Source of the DNA: Cyprinodon diabolis
Lineage: Eukaryota > Chordata > Actinopteri > Cyprinodontiformes > Cyprinodontidae
Reading direction: 5' to 3'
DNA length: 64,000 bases
Assembly (NCBI GenBank): GCA_030533445.1
Contig: CM060065.1
Location: 47,561,964-47,625,963, forward strand
The translations under genes and the position numbers were made by a program. Shown here one piece after another: positions 10,182 to 22,914 of the stretch. Within the stretch, counting starts at the first letter, position 1, and each line of letters begins with the position of its first letter. The notes under the pieces are model-generated. The model did no database searches, was not told the DNA's origin, and worked only from the letters and a program-made list of their open reading frames with translations.

Positions 10182-11930
10182 GTTTAAAGAGGGAATTAAA
10201 TATTTCCCGATCATGATCCCGACCGCACAGAGGAGCTGGCGTGCCAGGAGAGTGGTTTTCTCCTCTTGAAGCAAAATTTTCTCGCGCATGTGTGATTTTG
10301 TTGTGTGGTTGTAGATACACCATTAGCAGAAGTAGTTTAACATATATGTGAGTATGTTTATTTTGCTCGCAGGCGTTTTGAAATAAATGTGACACCGTAC
10401 AGGCAGCTGTGGTCAATCAGAAGTGAGGACATTCAGTTTAACTAGAAGCAGCCAAGCAGAAATCTGTTGTGGAAGAATCGCAAGCAGCCGTTGTTTTACT
10501 GACAGCAGGCTGAGCAGCAGAACATCAAGCAGCCACTAAACATGTTGGACTCTCACTGGTTGTTGAGTGGAGAAACAAATCGCTCTCTTGCACTTACTAT
10601 CTTTATCATTGTTGCACTCTCCTCCTACACATGAAGCCCAGAGCTGAATCCAACAAGTTTATGCCTGTTTTACAGATGGAAAAGCAGGAAGCTGGAACAG
10701 GTAGAGATGAGAGGAATCTGAGCTTCATAAGTGTTAAAAATTGTGTCCCATCTAGAGCCAGATTGTAGATACTCATGTTATAGTTTACCTTTTGATAGTT
10801 TTTTGTGTGTAAATGAAATCTAAATATTTTCTAAAGGTTTGCCAAACATCACTGGTAAAATAAGATGATGACGTATTACATTTTTGACTGTTCTTCAGTT
10901 GAGGTTTTCTAAGTGATTTCCTGCATCTTTGGGACTAAGGTCATTGTAAAAACAGCACTAAGTAACTTTGGTGTAGCACTTCCCAAACACGATGCTGTCA
11001 CTCTCCAATAAGCTGGACGATGACCAAATGTCTGAAGAGGTGGCAAGTATTTTACATTTTCTAATGCAAGTTACTCTACAGCAGCCTTTTCACTGCAAAC
11101 TGTAACTTGTATGCAAGTCAGTAAAGTATAAGTGTTCTTTTCCAGTCATCTTTTTTTTGCTCTCACAAAGTCATTCAACCTTTTCATGTTGGCCTGCTGA
11201 TCACTCTAAAGTCACCATACAAACAATAACAGAGGTTATGGTAATATAACGCCAATGACAGGTCTGCATTAATTTTGCATCCTTGTTTTTGTTTGTGGTC
11301 TCGCCACACAGCAAACCAGATGCCCAGATTTATTCTTCTGCGAGCGCTGTCCCGATCCAGTTCTTGGTTGACTTCTTTTGTTGACTCTGCCATGTCAAAC
11401 TAAGCAAACCTAAAAACTAAAATATTTTTATATAATTACCTGTGGGTAGCACAGCACAAGGCATATGGCTGTTGATGCCAATGACCTTACATTGGGCTCT
11501 TTCCGATGTCTTTCATCTAGAGCTGCAAGACTGCCACAGGTTCAGTAGAACAGCAACTTGTGCAGTCAGTAGGGGATGACACATAGATTATCATCATAGG
11601 GTCTTAGGAAAGGTTATATTAAGGTAAAAATTGTACTTAGTGCTGCTTTAAGGTTCAGTATTAAGTCTTCGGGAAGTCTTCAGAAAGGCTGGACAGGGGA
11701 ACGATTGACTGAGGCCATGCGAGCCAAAGAACGGCAGATAGGTTAATTCTTTTGGCTGCCAGTGGCCCCCTCGTCAGGCGGTTTCCTTAGGGTGCTGCCT
11801 TTTGTCTCTGTGGAAAGAAAGGAACCACATTTGGGAAGGAGAGGGAAAAAAGTTTTTACAGTTTTAAATATAAAAAAAGAACACTGCAGCACAAGAAAAG
11901 CACTTACAAATATTTTAGCAAAGGGTTACA
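10182..11930. other. No gene recognised
   Basis: This is unassigned non-coding sequence. The first 300 bp continue whatever unit the hAT MITE interrupted. Short frames at 10078-10416 and 11184-11393 (minus) have no motifs I recognise. Confidence 0.4.
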
Positions 11931-11948
11931 TTGGAGGCTTAGGAGTCA

Positions 11949-11977
11949 CATGTGAGTCTATCTGATAGACTCACATG
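11949..11977. repeat. Perfect 14-bp palindrome with one-base centre
   Basis: Arms catgtgagtctatc and gatagactcacatg are separated by a single T. It lies at the left edge of a stretch with coding-like minus frames. It could be a hairpin relic of an inverted insertion. Confidence 0.9.
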
Positions 11978-11989
11978 CGGGTAGGGGTA

Positions 11990-12650
11990 GCGAGGGTGCA
12001 GGAGGCTACAGTTCTGGGCCTTTCCGCCATAACATCCAGGGGAATTTTGATAAGGGTAAGACCAAATCCAAAATATACTGTTCTTTTGGGAGCAAGCTGC
12101 ACAGAATTTTCCATCTGCCTTGAAGTCTTTGTTGCTGGGCTCCACATGGAGAATCCAATATTGCGTATTTGTTGGGATTTTCCACGTTGAAGTGAGCGTG
12201 CACATCCAAGATTTTATCCCATCTCACGTTTGAGTTCAACCACCACAGCCAGCTTGCATTCAGTCACACCCAGCATACGGCTCAGTTCACAGTCCTGCTC
12301 GTTCAAGGCCTTTGTGAGCCTGTTAACCAGCCTGATCATTGCCCAAATTGCCGCCAACATCCTCTGTAATTATAGATACATCAGGTATCCTTCAAATCCA
12401 AACAGAAGAATTCCAAGTATCAAAAATTCAAACATGTATACATCTTCCACGTCCTCCACTGACAACATTCATCCTCCAATCCTTCCAGGAGTCCAGGTTG
12501 TGTCACACTAATTATTTTCTGTCCGGACAGGATGGGCCCCCTTTTCCCCTATCTTCCAGTTGTGAAAATTTGATCAATTGCATTGAGAGACCATCCGACC
12601 AGATCCATTGTTTCATTAGGGTGATATGAATAGAGGGCCCAGAAAGACAA
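11990..12650 (-). other. Unassigned stretch with several coding-like minus-strand frames
   Basis: Read on the minus strand there is a short frame starting near 12470 (MLSVEDVEDVYMFEF...) with a hydrophobic run, then a frame with an amphipathic stretch (NRLTKALNEQDCELSRMLGV), then another frame down to 12006 (MNSNVRWDKILDVHAHF...). Frame changes and stops separate them. It looks like decayed coding sequence, perhaps from a mobile element, but I cannot name a family. Confidence 0.25.
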
Positions 12651-14085
12651 GCCACACAAAAAGCAAAGACAGGGCAGGGAGGAAAAGGAGCAGCAGGAAA
12701 ATGCGACCGCCTCTGCCAATAGCAGAACAGAGAGTTGTTTTTTATTTCACTTTTTATTCAGCTCATTGAAGTTTGCAGATTCAGTTTTGTGCACTACAGA
12801 TTTTAGGGGTGCATTCATATTGCTCATGCAATCCAGGGATCAGGAAAACAGGGAGCATTAAAACTTTGTTTTCACACAGAGATTTTTAGATTAAGTGAGA
12901 AAGCTTCTAGCAGTTGTAATGGATAAGAGAAACAGCATGAAGTAGAAAGCCTTAAGAGATGCATACAAATAATAAAATAAGGTTTTTATGGTACTTTGGT
13001 TTCTGAATGTAGTTGCATGCCTGCACTGTTTCTGTTTCTGTAACAACACAAGTCATTTGCAGAACTTGCACACATCGCTTTAGGGCAGTCGGGACCATTA
13101 CAGGGTATAGTTCTCTGGTTTGTTTCAGGCCTGATCCATTCTAGAAACTAGACTAGAGGATGGTAAAAAGTGCTCCAAAAGTTTTCTTTGAAAGCATTTG
13201 GTAGTCATTTTGAGTTCTGGACTATAGGCCACCCTAATTTCTTTTCCTTTTGGATCCCTGTCCTGTTAATGACCCTGTTTGAACCAAGCTTCAGCTTCCT
13301 GACAGACTGATTCATATTTAGCTGTAGGGTTCATGACGATTTTTTCAGCTGAGGAGTTTTAAAGTTACCCTCTGCAGATGCTTTTTATTCCAAATTTATT
13401 TTTTAAACAGTGAATTTCCAAGGCACAGATTCGTACAGCCTCTTGATTAAATTAGTTTTCATCAAACATACATATGATATGAGAGCTGATTTAAAAGGTT
13501 GTAACAATAAAATAGCAGATGATATCAATTAAACCAGTCAAAAGTAATTAAATGTCATTGTAGTTTTTAAACGCAGCACTGTAGAGTAAATTGGGTTCAA
13601 GCTGCTGCTGCAATACATTTAAATGCATTAAAAGGTCATCCTCTTTAGAGGTTTCATCTCATTTGTATCGGCCTTCTAAAAATCCTGAATATCAGAGCGC
13701 AAACATTACATAACTCTAAACAGGAATACATCTAGACACAGAGCTCGAACACACATACCCACCCACACTGCAATATCTCAGAAAAACAACAGAAAGAAGC
13801 TCAAACAGAAGATAACTACATATCAAAGTGAGACCAGAGTGTTAAGTTAAATGATCAAACACAAACAGGTTGTTCTTTTCATTCTTTTCAATAAGGAAGA
13901 AACAGAAGTGCACAGAATTAAATAACTCTGCAGCACCTTTACACAGAAGAAAACAAAGTTTTGTTAAGAAACTATTCTGTTCTGACTTTATATCAAATAT
14001 TGATAACTAACATGGGATAACCATTTCCCTAGGATCAATAAGCAAATTTATACCACAAGGTGTCACAAGGTGACTCTATCCATCA
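12650..14085. other. No gene recognised
   Basis: AT-rich non-coding sequence. I see no exon, repeat family or RNA gene that I can support. Confidence 0.4.
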
Positions 14086-14375
14086 ATTTTCTAACACACT
14101 TACTCCCAAGTGGGGTCGTGAGGGGTGCTGTTGCCTATTTCCAGCTGTCAATGGGCAAGAGGCAGGGTACACCCTGGATAGGTCGCCAGTCCATCGCAAG
14201 GCAACACAGAGACAAAAAGGACAAATAACCATTCACACACACACTAACACCTAAAGAGAATTTTAGAGAAGCTAATAAACCTAACAGTCTTTGTTTTTGG
14301 ACTGTGGGAGAAAGCCAGAGTACCAGGAGAGAACCCACGCATGCTAAGGGAGAACATGCAAACTCTATGCATACC
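14085..14375 (+). repeat. Common teleost interspersed repeat
   Basis: The blocks 'ggggtcgtgaggggtgctg', 'gcagggtacaccctggat', 'ggtcgccagtccatcgcaag' and 'gagaacatgcaaactc' in this order form a repeat seen very widely in fish genomes, often near microsatellites. A short CA run near 14235 is part of it. I am sure of the repeat but not of its class. Confidence 0.8.
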
Positions 14376-14745
14376 AAAAAACAATCAAATGTATACTAAT
14401 GATCACACCAGTATATTTATATCAATTCACACAACAAAAAACAAGCTTGAAAAAGTTTAGTCTAGGCAACTGGACTGTGCACTTCCTACCCAGCAACACC
14501 TATAGAAAAAAACTGGTTCACCCCAAAGACAAGACACCCAGAAACAAGACCAACAAGACCAACAACAACCACCTCCTCATGACAGGACTCAGCTCTTCAC
14601 CTACACCTGAAGACTAAAGCACACTAGTTTAAGGACAACAACATCCATATTCAGGCCAAGGGAGAAAGATGGTTTGAGCGAGGGGTTAAGGAAGCCATCT
14701 TTGTTAACCTGGAAAAATCTTCTCTCAACAGAGGAGGTGATCTTA
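14376..14745. other. No gene recognised
   Basis: Non-coding spacer between two repeats, with an AC-rich patch near 14520-14590. Confidence 0.4.
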
Positions 14746-15398
14746 TGCTATGGTCACACCAAAAGCTGCAGGAGCAGTTAGTTTACATGCAAAGTCAATG
14801 GTTGATGCGCCTCAAGGTCCCGTAGCGTGTTTTGAGCAGCAGGTGGAGCAGCTGCTGGAGTTGGAAAAATTTTACTATTATCACTCCTCTGAAACAGTTT
14901 ATCAACGCCTAAATTAACTTAAAATGCCAAAATCTGCCGGTAAAACATGTTCGCTTTTATTATCCTGGTGCCTGCAATTTGGATTACGTACATGAAAACC
15001 GCTTTCCAGCCGCAACGGCAAACCGTGAAGAGACTGCTGTTGAATGGGATTCCTACTGACAGTGCACCGCCGGTATGTGGGGGTCTGAGCGGCTCTGACA
15101 GCAAAATAATATTTGAATGCAGGATGGTTATCTTGACGAACTGACTGCACTGATGAAGTTTTCATGTGGACTTTCTCACTTAAAAACATATTAAAACTAC
15201 TTTATTCCCACTGATCACAGCATATATAGCTGCCATTGTTACAAAGAAAGGATAGGGTAGCTCCGCCCAACTCGCATCAGACCTACTTTTTCCACTGTGC
15301 AGCTGAAGCAGCTCCAGAAATAAACATGTGCAAGCTTAAAAAAATGAAGCGGCACGCGCGTTTTTGCTTCCTTTGCTGCTTTTGGTGTGAACGTAGCA
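14746..15398. mobile_element. PIF/Harbinger-type MITE, 653 bp
   Basis: The termini are TGCTATGGTCACACCAAAAGC and the reverse complement of TGCTACGTTCACACCAAAAGC, a 21-bp inverted repeat with two mismatches. It is flanked by TTA at 14743-14745 and 15399-15401, the 3-bp target typical of PIF/Harbinger. No transposase frame is present. Confidence 0.88.
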
Positions 15399-15401
15399 TT
15401 A

Positions 15402-18400
15402 GATATAACCTTTCACCTACTTACAAAGGACCCTCCCTCACCTGACTCATACTTCAATGAAGCATGTGACCAAAACTCTGAGACCATTTTACATTGAACA
15501 AGTCAAGCCTGAAGTTGAAGGATGACCAAAGTGTATTACTGACAGCATCGGGGGCCCATGCATCTCAAAAAAACAGATTAATTTAGTTTTTATTTGATAA
15601 CAGGACATCTCTCTAATAATTATACTGGAATAACCTCCAGTACCTGACCTCAGTAGTTTTTCATCTAGAGTTTATTCACACATTTCACCCTGGTGTTCCT
15701 GAGAATAAGGCTTTATGTTCACTATGTGTTCATATCTGGCTTGAATTGTCACTGTAATAAGGGAATTAAGGCCCGGTCCCATTCCTCTCATTTGGTTCTC
15801 CAGTGAGTTCCCACCACAGTGAAGTAAACTCAGTTAGGGAAGTGTTAGTTAAGATTTTCTGCCTAAGAAATGGAACACCACTAGTTGTACATCCAATCAA
15901 TTATACAGTGCATCCCCAATGGACTTTTATAGTTATTAAAATCATCACAATTTACTCCAAATGTGACCACAAAATTATTTCTCAACTATTTTCTTGGCAC
16001 CAAATACAATAACAAAAACATATGCAACACATTTCAACAATCCAAATGCCTCCAACCAAGAGTCAAATTCTACTGGAACTCCATTTAGGCTGGAGCAAAA
16101 CTACCTCATCAATGCCCAATTAACAATAAAATCTGAGAAATTCTTTTCAAATTTTTATAACATCTAGCCTACAAATAATGAAATAGCTAAATATCTTGAA
16201 ATAAATCCAAATTGTTCCTACTGCATTATATTCCTACTGAAATAACCCCTCACCTATTCTTCACATGTCCTGTAACCACATTCTTCTGGAAAAGAAGAAT
16301 GAGCAGTACTTATATCAAAAATGAAACTCCTTTATAACCCTATCTGGCCAAGGACCTGGCAAAACTAATTTATATCTGTTTATAATATTTGGAAAATTTC
16401 ATTCACATTCATAGAAGTATATTCAATAAAACGAAACCCTCTTTATTCACGTTAGATACTGAAATAAAGAAATATATACAATGCAAATCACATCAACAAT
16501 AAACAAATTAAATCCATAGATAACATATACCGGAAACGGATCCTTCATTTACTCCAAATACCAAATTAATCTTAAATCTTAAAGACCTCACAGCTTTATT
16601 TGCCCTTAAATGCACTTATCCTTATTGTTTTTACGAATCTGCTGCCTTTTTTTATTATATACTTGAAATTATTGTAATACGATAGTCTCTTCTTCTATAA
16701 ATATTGTATAGATCTTTTCCTGTACATTATGTATTTTTGAAAAAATAAGAAATGCTATTGCTTGGGCGCTGATGAACTTTCTCTGCGTGGCCAACTACAG
16801 AGTGGAAATGTGCGAAACCAAAGATAACTCCGAAGCTATTTTGCCCTTATTAAACAATTTACCGTATGTTGAATCATGTTGCGTTCACATTCCAGAATTC
16901 TTTTTCTTTTCTCATATGGATTGGCCCAGGAACTACAGAGATATTAAAACCTGAAAAATCATGCCTTATGACTGTTACCTGTTGCAACCTGGGATGATGC
17001 TGAGATTGAGAAGGATGCCCTCTGCGCCTGACATTCTGCAAACGAGGAAATATTACTAATACAAACAAACATATGTTCCTAAATGTGATGGGCGCCACCA
17101 TTTCTGTTTGCGTAATTCTCGCCTTGAGAGCTGTAGTATCATGGGAAGCAATATCAATGGGAAGCGTGGAACTAAGCTAGTGTGATGTGTGAATGGCCAT
17201 AAGAACCAATGTCGGCACGGTCAACTGATCCAAGCTCGGTCCAAACTCGGCATGGATCGGTTTCAGAGCACTAGTCTTTATTGGGAAAATTACCCCCAAG
17301 AGGAAATTAAGGCCTGCAGCACAGATCTGATGCAGAGAAGATAAGATGCCCCTGGACGTTATGAAGAACTGGGCTGCCTTGATGTCAACACAAACAGATT
17401 ATTTTCTGGTGAAACAACTTAAGAAGTGGAAAGCTAAATCTGTTCAGGGTCACTGATAGCTGGTGCTAGCAAGGCAAGCTTGGTAGACCCTGGAGCAGTC
17501 ACCAGTGGCTTACAGGGAAAAACATAATGTTGAAATTGACCAGCCACACCCACCGAAGCTCAGTTTAAGATTTTCCTGTTGCTCTGAAATTATGCTGTTT
17601 GAATGGTATAGTGCAGACTTCCTCAATTACTGTCCTCAACAGTCATTAGCAGGACTCTGGAGAACCTGGCTGCATACTGAGGATGTAAATTAGCCATTTC
17701 ATTTCAGCGAGAAAGAAGAGAAACATTTAAAATGTGCAGGAGAGCAGATTTTCATGCAGGGCTGGAAATGAGAAAGCCTGGTGTAGACCAAGCTGTAGAA
17801 AATGCAGGCATGCATGCGAAGAACATACAAAGCCCACACAGAAATCCTCCTATTCCTTTTTATGGTTTTATTTTGAATGAAAAAAGAACTCCTACCGTTC
17901 TTTCTTCCACATCTTTCCCAGTTTATACATAGTGGCTTCTCTGCATGCTTCCCAGTTCAAGAGAGGAAATCACACTAATACCCCCCTGATTAGAAGCCAT
18001 TCCTGATGAGCGGCTGCCGCCACAGATCAATGAGGCTCGCTCATTGTGCGCTGCTGCACGCACACTCTTAATTAGGACAGTGTGTGGGCGTGTTGTGGCC
18101 ATCCTATGTGATAATATCATGTGTCAGTTCAGCTTCTGTATAAGAATGTGTGTGTAGTGTGTGTGAGCACTGCTCGCACTTTCGCATAGCTATTATTGCC
18201 GGGAACAGAAGGAAGAAAAGCTGAAAACACAGAAAATATTCAGCCCCCCCACCTCTTCTCTGAGTGCTTCATTTTCGGTATGCAGGATTTTTAAACTTTT
18301 CTCTATTCAACCAAACCCACTGAGATTTTTCTGCATCCCTTTGTGTTTTTAACCATCTCTTCAGTCTTATCTGAGGGTTTTCACCTTTAAATACCAATGT

Positions 18401-18780
18401 CTTCTTTTTTTTTTTTGCATTGCTTAATTTCAAGGTTTTCTGAACCTCAAAATTTCTTACTGTAACTGCAGTTTTATTCTAAATTCTTCTCCACGCCCAT
18501 CTTCCACAGCACATCTCCCTACTTTTATCAGCCTTTCTATTCCCACACTGTGAGGTCCTAATGTAAGCCAGTTATTATTTTTTTTAGCTAAAAGGGATAT
18601 TTAGAAATTTATTGAGTTGGGATTCTGGGATATAGCTAATAGTAGTCAGTTCCTTAACCTGCAGCAGAGAGAAAGAGATTTTAGTGAAGCTAAATCCTCA
18701 TCCTGACACATCCTTGGTGCCTGTAAGAAGAGAAATGAATCCTGGTTCTCAAAACAACATTGCATCACTTTTGACCTTTG
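15402..18780. other. No gene recognised; decayed non-coding DNA
   Basis: I find no host exon. The stretch is AT-rich from 15900 to 16760 and more mixed afterwards. Open frames at 15803-16012, 16772-16954, 17505-17693 and 17732-17932 are short and lack motifs. A pyrimidine/T run lies near 18400. Confidence 0.4.
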
Positions 18781-18829
18781 GACTGAAGATGTCGCTTAAT
18801 TTAAGATTATTTAATTTTTTTGGCCAGTT

Positions 18830-19425
18830 TTCAGTACTCCATAAAACAGATTGGCCACTACAACCAAAAACTTGGTTCAATTTAACCAATCGGTTGGTAG
18901 CTATTTGTCCAACCATCTTTTGGCTTAAACAACCAATCTAAATTTATAAAAAGGAAAACCAATACAACTAATACAAATTGATGACTTTGATCATAACATT
19001 GTTTAATTAGTGTAACAATGTTGAAAGCCAGGACCAGACCTTGAAACAACTACTCTGGCATCCAATGACAATTTACCAATAATTAACACCTATGTTAAAA
19101 CCAAGATTAAAGGCGGGATGTGCATGCCATAAACGCACACATTGCTGCAATAGTTCTATAGGTCCATAACTATTACATAGTTCACTACAGCCAAGTAATT
19201 TTGTATATACTCTGTGTATACAAAATGACTTAAAAATTGTCTAAGTCAAAATCTAAGTCAGTTAACATTTTTATTGGATGTTTAGTTAACCAATTAAATT
19301 GGTTGATTGGAAATCAATAGCTTAGCCAGTTTCTGAAAATTTGATTTGGTTAGATTCATCTAACCAAAATGGGTTTAACCAGTTAGATTGGTTGTTTTTC
19401 CAACCAATCCATTCTTAGAGTTTAC
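18830..19425. repeat. AT-rich unit rich in AACCAAT/ATTGGTT motifs
   Basis: The motif aaccaat or its reverse complement recurs at both margins (near 18885-18935 and 19288-19410). One place (near 19388) reads attggttgtttttccaaccaat, a short palindrome. This suggests a decayed terminal-inverted-repeat element, but exact ends are not visible. The tail-like block 'tgtatatactctgtgtatac' near 19203 resembles a LINE 3' end. Confidence 0.4.
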
Positions 19426-20024
19426 TTGGGGCATATCGTGCAGGCTGCTCTCCTTAAATACTCCCAGACGTATATTTTCAAATCTGATTTCCAGACATGT
19501 AGGGAGTCTTACACATGTAGTGATGGGAAGAATTCGTTTTATCTGTTAGACATTTGTAACTTTAAAACCTTAAACGTTGTTTAATTTCACTGAGGATTGA
19601 TGTTACAGACAGTTATAGGTGAAGAATAATTGAGCACGAGCCATGAGGCTTCTCAGAGGTGGACTATTTTTTAAATAAACCTTCCTATGTCCCAGAGCAC
19701 TCTTCACCCGCTGGTGAGCAGGATGCTGTAACCTCTGGTTGGTTCTGGTTGTCATTTTTCTGTTGCAAATCCAAGGCCATCCCTCATGCTGTCCCAGAGG
19801 ATGTTTTCAGCAGACAGACTGAACACAGACCACGATAAACAAAATAAATAAAAATTCTTTGCTTCCAGTGCATTAGATATGTCAATATACTTCATATTTA
19901 CTAAATTTCTTTCCTGTTTTTTTTTTTCTGGTCTCAGAGAGTGTTCATTGATATAGAACAGGATTACTGAAATTTGGTTAAAGGAAAGTTCATATGTTTC
20001 ACTACTGTAAGCTGTATGCATTGA

Positions 20025-20095
20025 AATTTAATTTTGTATACACTCCGTGTTTACAAAATGATATGAAATAAACTTTGTCCATGTCTAAGTCTATT
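20025..20095 (+). repeat. LINE 3'-tail fragment
   Basis: The sequence 'tgtatacactccgtgtttac' followed by an 'aataaa' signal and 'gtctaagtcta' matches the tail of the LINE at 24949-25740 (which lies on the other strand) and the block near 19203. It is too short to classify alone. Confidence 0.5.
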
Positions 20096-20159
20096 TGCAT
20101 AACAGAATAAAGCTTAAATCAACCTGTTTTTTTCACTTTTTTATTTACAGTTTAGAAAA

Positions 20160-20510
20160 AAGAGCACAGAAAGTGATGAACTGAGGTGTCCAGAGTATTA
20201 ATGTTCGTTACTCTAGTAGAAGTATAAATCCTACTTTTTAAAAACACTTTTGTAGAATTTAGAGGATCAGGAGTTTTTTATTCCATTAAAAATGTAAAAG
20301 TACTCCAGTAGTTTTTAAAACTACTTACAGTTTAAAAAATGAAATAATGCGAGAAAATTTTTAAGGACCAGAATCCTTCTAAAGGAGTATTTGGATGATA
20401 ACTTCCTTTGACTTCCTTACTCCTAGTTTTATAACTAATGGTAACAGTGTCAAATTTAACCTTGAAAACTTTTGAAAAAGAAGCTGTGCTGCTTCCATCA
20501 ACACCCTTGT
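20160..20510. repeat. Possible hAT-like repeat related to the 23.6-kb element
   Basis: The 'aaaagtactccagta' and 'actctagtagaagtataaat' blocks resemble the 'tactttactcaagta' theme of the element at 23624-24226. A matching piece ('ggagtagaagtaaaaagt') occurs at 21163-21180, beyond an L2 tail, as if the L2 element interrupted it. Confidence 0.3.
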
Positions 20511-20514
20511 TTAT

Positions 20515-20993
20515 AGATGCTGGAGATCGGCCTGTTTTCCAGTGTAGTCCTGTTTCTCTGACCGTGACTAACTGGATGTGCTCTCTTCGTCCTCTGGCAT
20601 GGGAGCTGGCTCAGAGCTCGTCTGCCTGGCTGTGTGTTTCCTGGACGGGGCCGCCTTTTACAGCTGCTTTTTGTGTCTCTGCTTCTGTCTCCTTGAACCC
20701 CAGTCGGCCGCGGCAGATGGCCGCTCACACTGAGCCTGGTTCTGCTGGAGGTTTCTTCCTGTTAAAAGGGAGTTTTTCCTCTCCACTGTCGCTACAAGCA
20801 TGCTTAGTGTGAGGGATTATATTTGAGTCAATGAGTCAATGCAATCAACTGGTTTTCCTTAGATAGAAAACTTTGTATCAATTTGACTGTATGATCTGGT
20901 TGAACTGTAAAGTGCCTTGAGATGACATGTGTTGTGAATTTGGCGCTATATAAATAAACTGGATTGAAATTGAATTGAATTGAATTGAATTGG
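20515..20993 (+). mobile_element. L2-like LINE 3' end (non-coding tail)
   Basis: The 3' UTR blocks 'cactgagcctggttctgctg' and 'gttaaaagggagtttttcct', the tail 'ttggcgctatataaataaac' and terminal (gaatt) repeats are the standard end of fish L2 elements (Maui type). A minus-strand relative lies at about 22915-23600 and another + tail at 44213-44372. It is 5'-truncated and non-coding. Confidence 0.85.
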
Positions 20994-21204
20994 TATGTGA
21001 TGAGCAAGAGGTATTGGCCGCACCAAGTCCAACCACAAAGAAATTAATTATCTGGATGAAACAAATTATTTTGCTGGATATAATTTTTTTTAAACACCAA
21101 CAGGCAATCATTAAAATGAGCTTAAATGAAACAAAACTAACCAGCCTATTTTTAAAATGTAAGGAGTAGAAGTAAAAAGTTGTTAAAAAAATAAAGTAAA
21201 ACTC

Positions 21205-21430
21205 GACATTTGGGGAGCAGCTGTGTTTGGACTCCAGAGGTCCTGAGTTCAAGCCCCACTCCCACAGACTGCCACTCTGGGTCCCTGAGACAGACCCCTA
21301 ACCCCACGCTGTTCCCTGGGCACCGCACAATGGCAGCCCACTGCTCCCCAAGGGGATGGGTTAAATGCAGAGAGGGAATTTTGTTGCTCTATACTTGTGA
21401 CAGTGTAATGCCAATAAAAGCTGAAAACAT
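21205..21430 (+). mobile_element. tRNA-derived SINE copy
   Basis: A tRNA-like head with a B-box-like 'gagttcaagcc' is followed by the body 'agcccactgctcccc', 'gatgggttaaatgcagagag' and the tail 'aatgccaataaaagc'. A minus-strand copy of the same family is at 33787-33995. The A box is poorly preserved. Confidence 0.75.
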
Positions 21431-22910
21431 AAAATAAATACATTTCTAAGTATTAATAAGTTGTTACTTGACACCTCTGGGTATGAAGTTATGCATCAAA
21501 GCTATTTTTTCATTATATGACAACAGATGGGTCTGTAGACAACATGGATGTGAGTTGGAAACCATACTTTTTATTCAATGCATGATCTCACCGTTCTACA
21601 GCAGGGCTTCCTACAGTATAAAGTATAAAACTAAAGACCTCTGACAGATAGCAATGGTTGGTTATTGGTTGAAAAATCATCCCAATATTGGGAATATATA
21701 TTGATTAGCCTTAGTTCATAGAGATTAATTTGTACTAATGTTGATGGTGTGGTCTCATACTAGTTGGTGATTGTCTCCCTCTTGTGGTCGGGAGTTCTTG
21801 TGTTATGTGGAGCTGGTTTGCAGCTTTTCCTAACTTGCAGCATGTTTCCTTTCCCATGTTTTTTTTAGCATCATTTATGTGTTTGCAACGGGTTATCAAT
21901 TTGATGCTCTATGATTGCAGCTTTGCTTTGTGGGTGTGTTTCATCATCTTTGCAGTACTTTTTGTTATTGCTACTCAATTATGTAATTGCATTGTATTTG
22001 CACCCCTGTGCTAAACTGAGAAGAAAATATTGCGTTTATGCCCATAACCATGATGATTTTTTTGTTTTTTTTACAGTTTTCCAGCTCCAGTATAACCCCA
22101 GTCTCTCTCTTCTGTAATGACCCTTGATTTCGTTTTTCCTGAGCCTTTGTTCCTCCTCTGAAGGACCTTTCTACCTCTGCTGATGTTTCACTTGGCTGGA
22201 AGTGGCTCTGAAAGCTGTTCCACATCTTTCCCACCCCCCTCCGGTTATACACAATCACTGTCTCCCTGACAACCAGCGGAGACCAGGAAAAGAATCGATG
22301 TGGGGGCGGCCATGGCAGTAGTGGTGTTGATTGTGGGCGGCAGGATGATAATGAGAGATAAATTGTGATTGTCTTTCCTGCAGCTCATTGGTTACCTGCT
22401 TCCCGATCTCCCTGGGCTAGTAAGACACTAAAAGGCGCCCCCTACTGCTCTGGATTACTTTTGTTTGTTTTCGCGTTTCAGTGAAGCTTCATCAGCTGCA
22501 GTGGGACAGAAGAAGAGTTTGTAGTTTTGCTCAAATGTTTAAGTTAAGTTCCCATAGTTTCCCAGTTAGTTTGAAAGAGAAAATTTCCTTTCAAGATGAG
22601 CAGCTGAATGCCTAACGAGGAAGACCAGCAAGAACTGAGGAAGAGCCTTTTTCATTAATTGATTGAAGTTGTTATAAATGCTTGGATTACTATACAAACA
22701 CCATGTTTAATGGAAAAGTTTCATTTCATTTTCAGCTGAAAGAAGCCAGATTCATAACTGCTCTCATTTGAGCCAACACTGACACAAATTATGCTCAAGC
22801 CTGGAAAAGACAAAATAAAAAGGTGGATAAAGATTGCATCTAGAAAACTAGTTGATTGCAACCCATCAGTGACTTTTGAGGAAACGCTCCATTTGGATGA
22901 GCATGTTGCA
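21431..22910. other. No gene recognised
   Basis: Non-coding. The frames at 21784-22014 (+) and 21971-22258 (-) overlap and carry no known motif. Confidence 0.4.
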
Positions 22911-22914
22911 ACAG

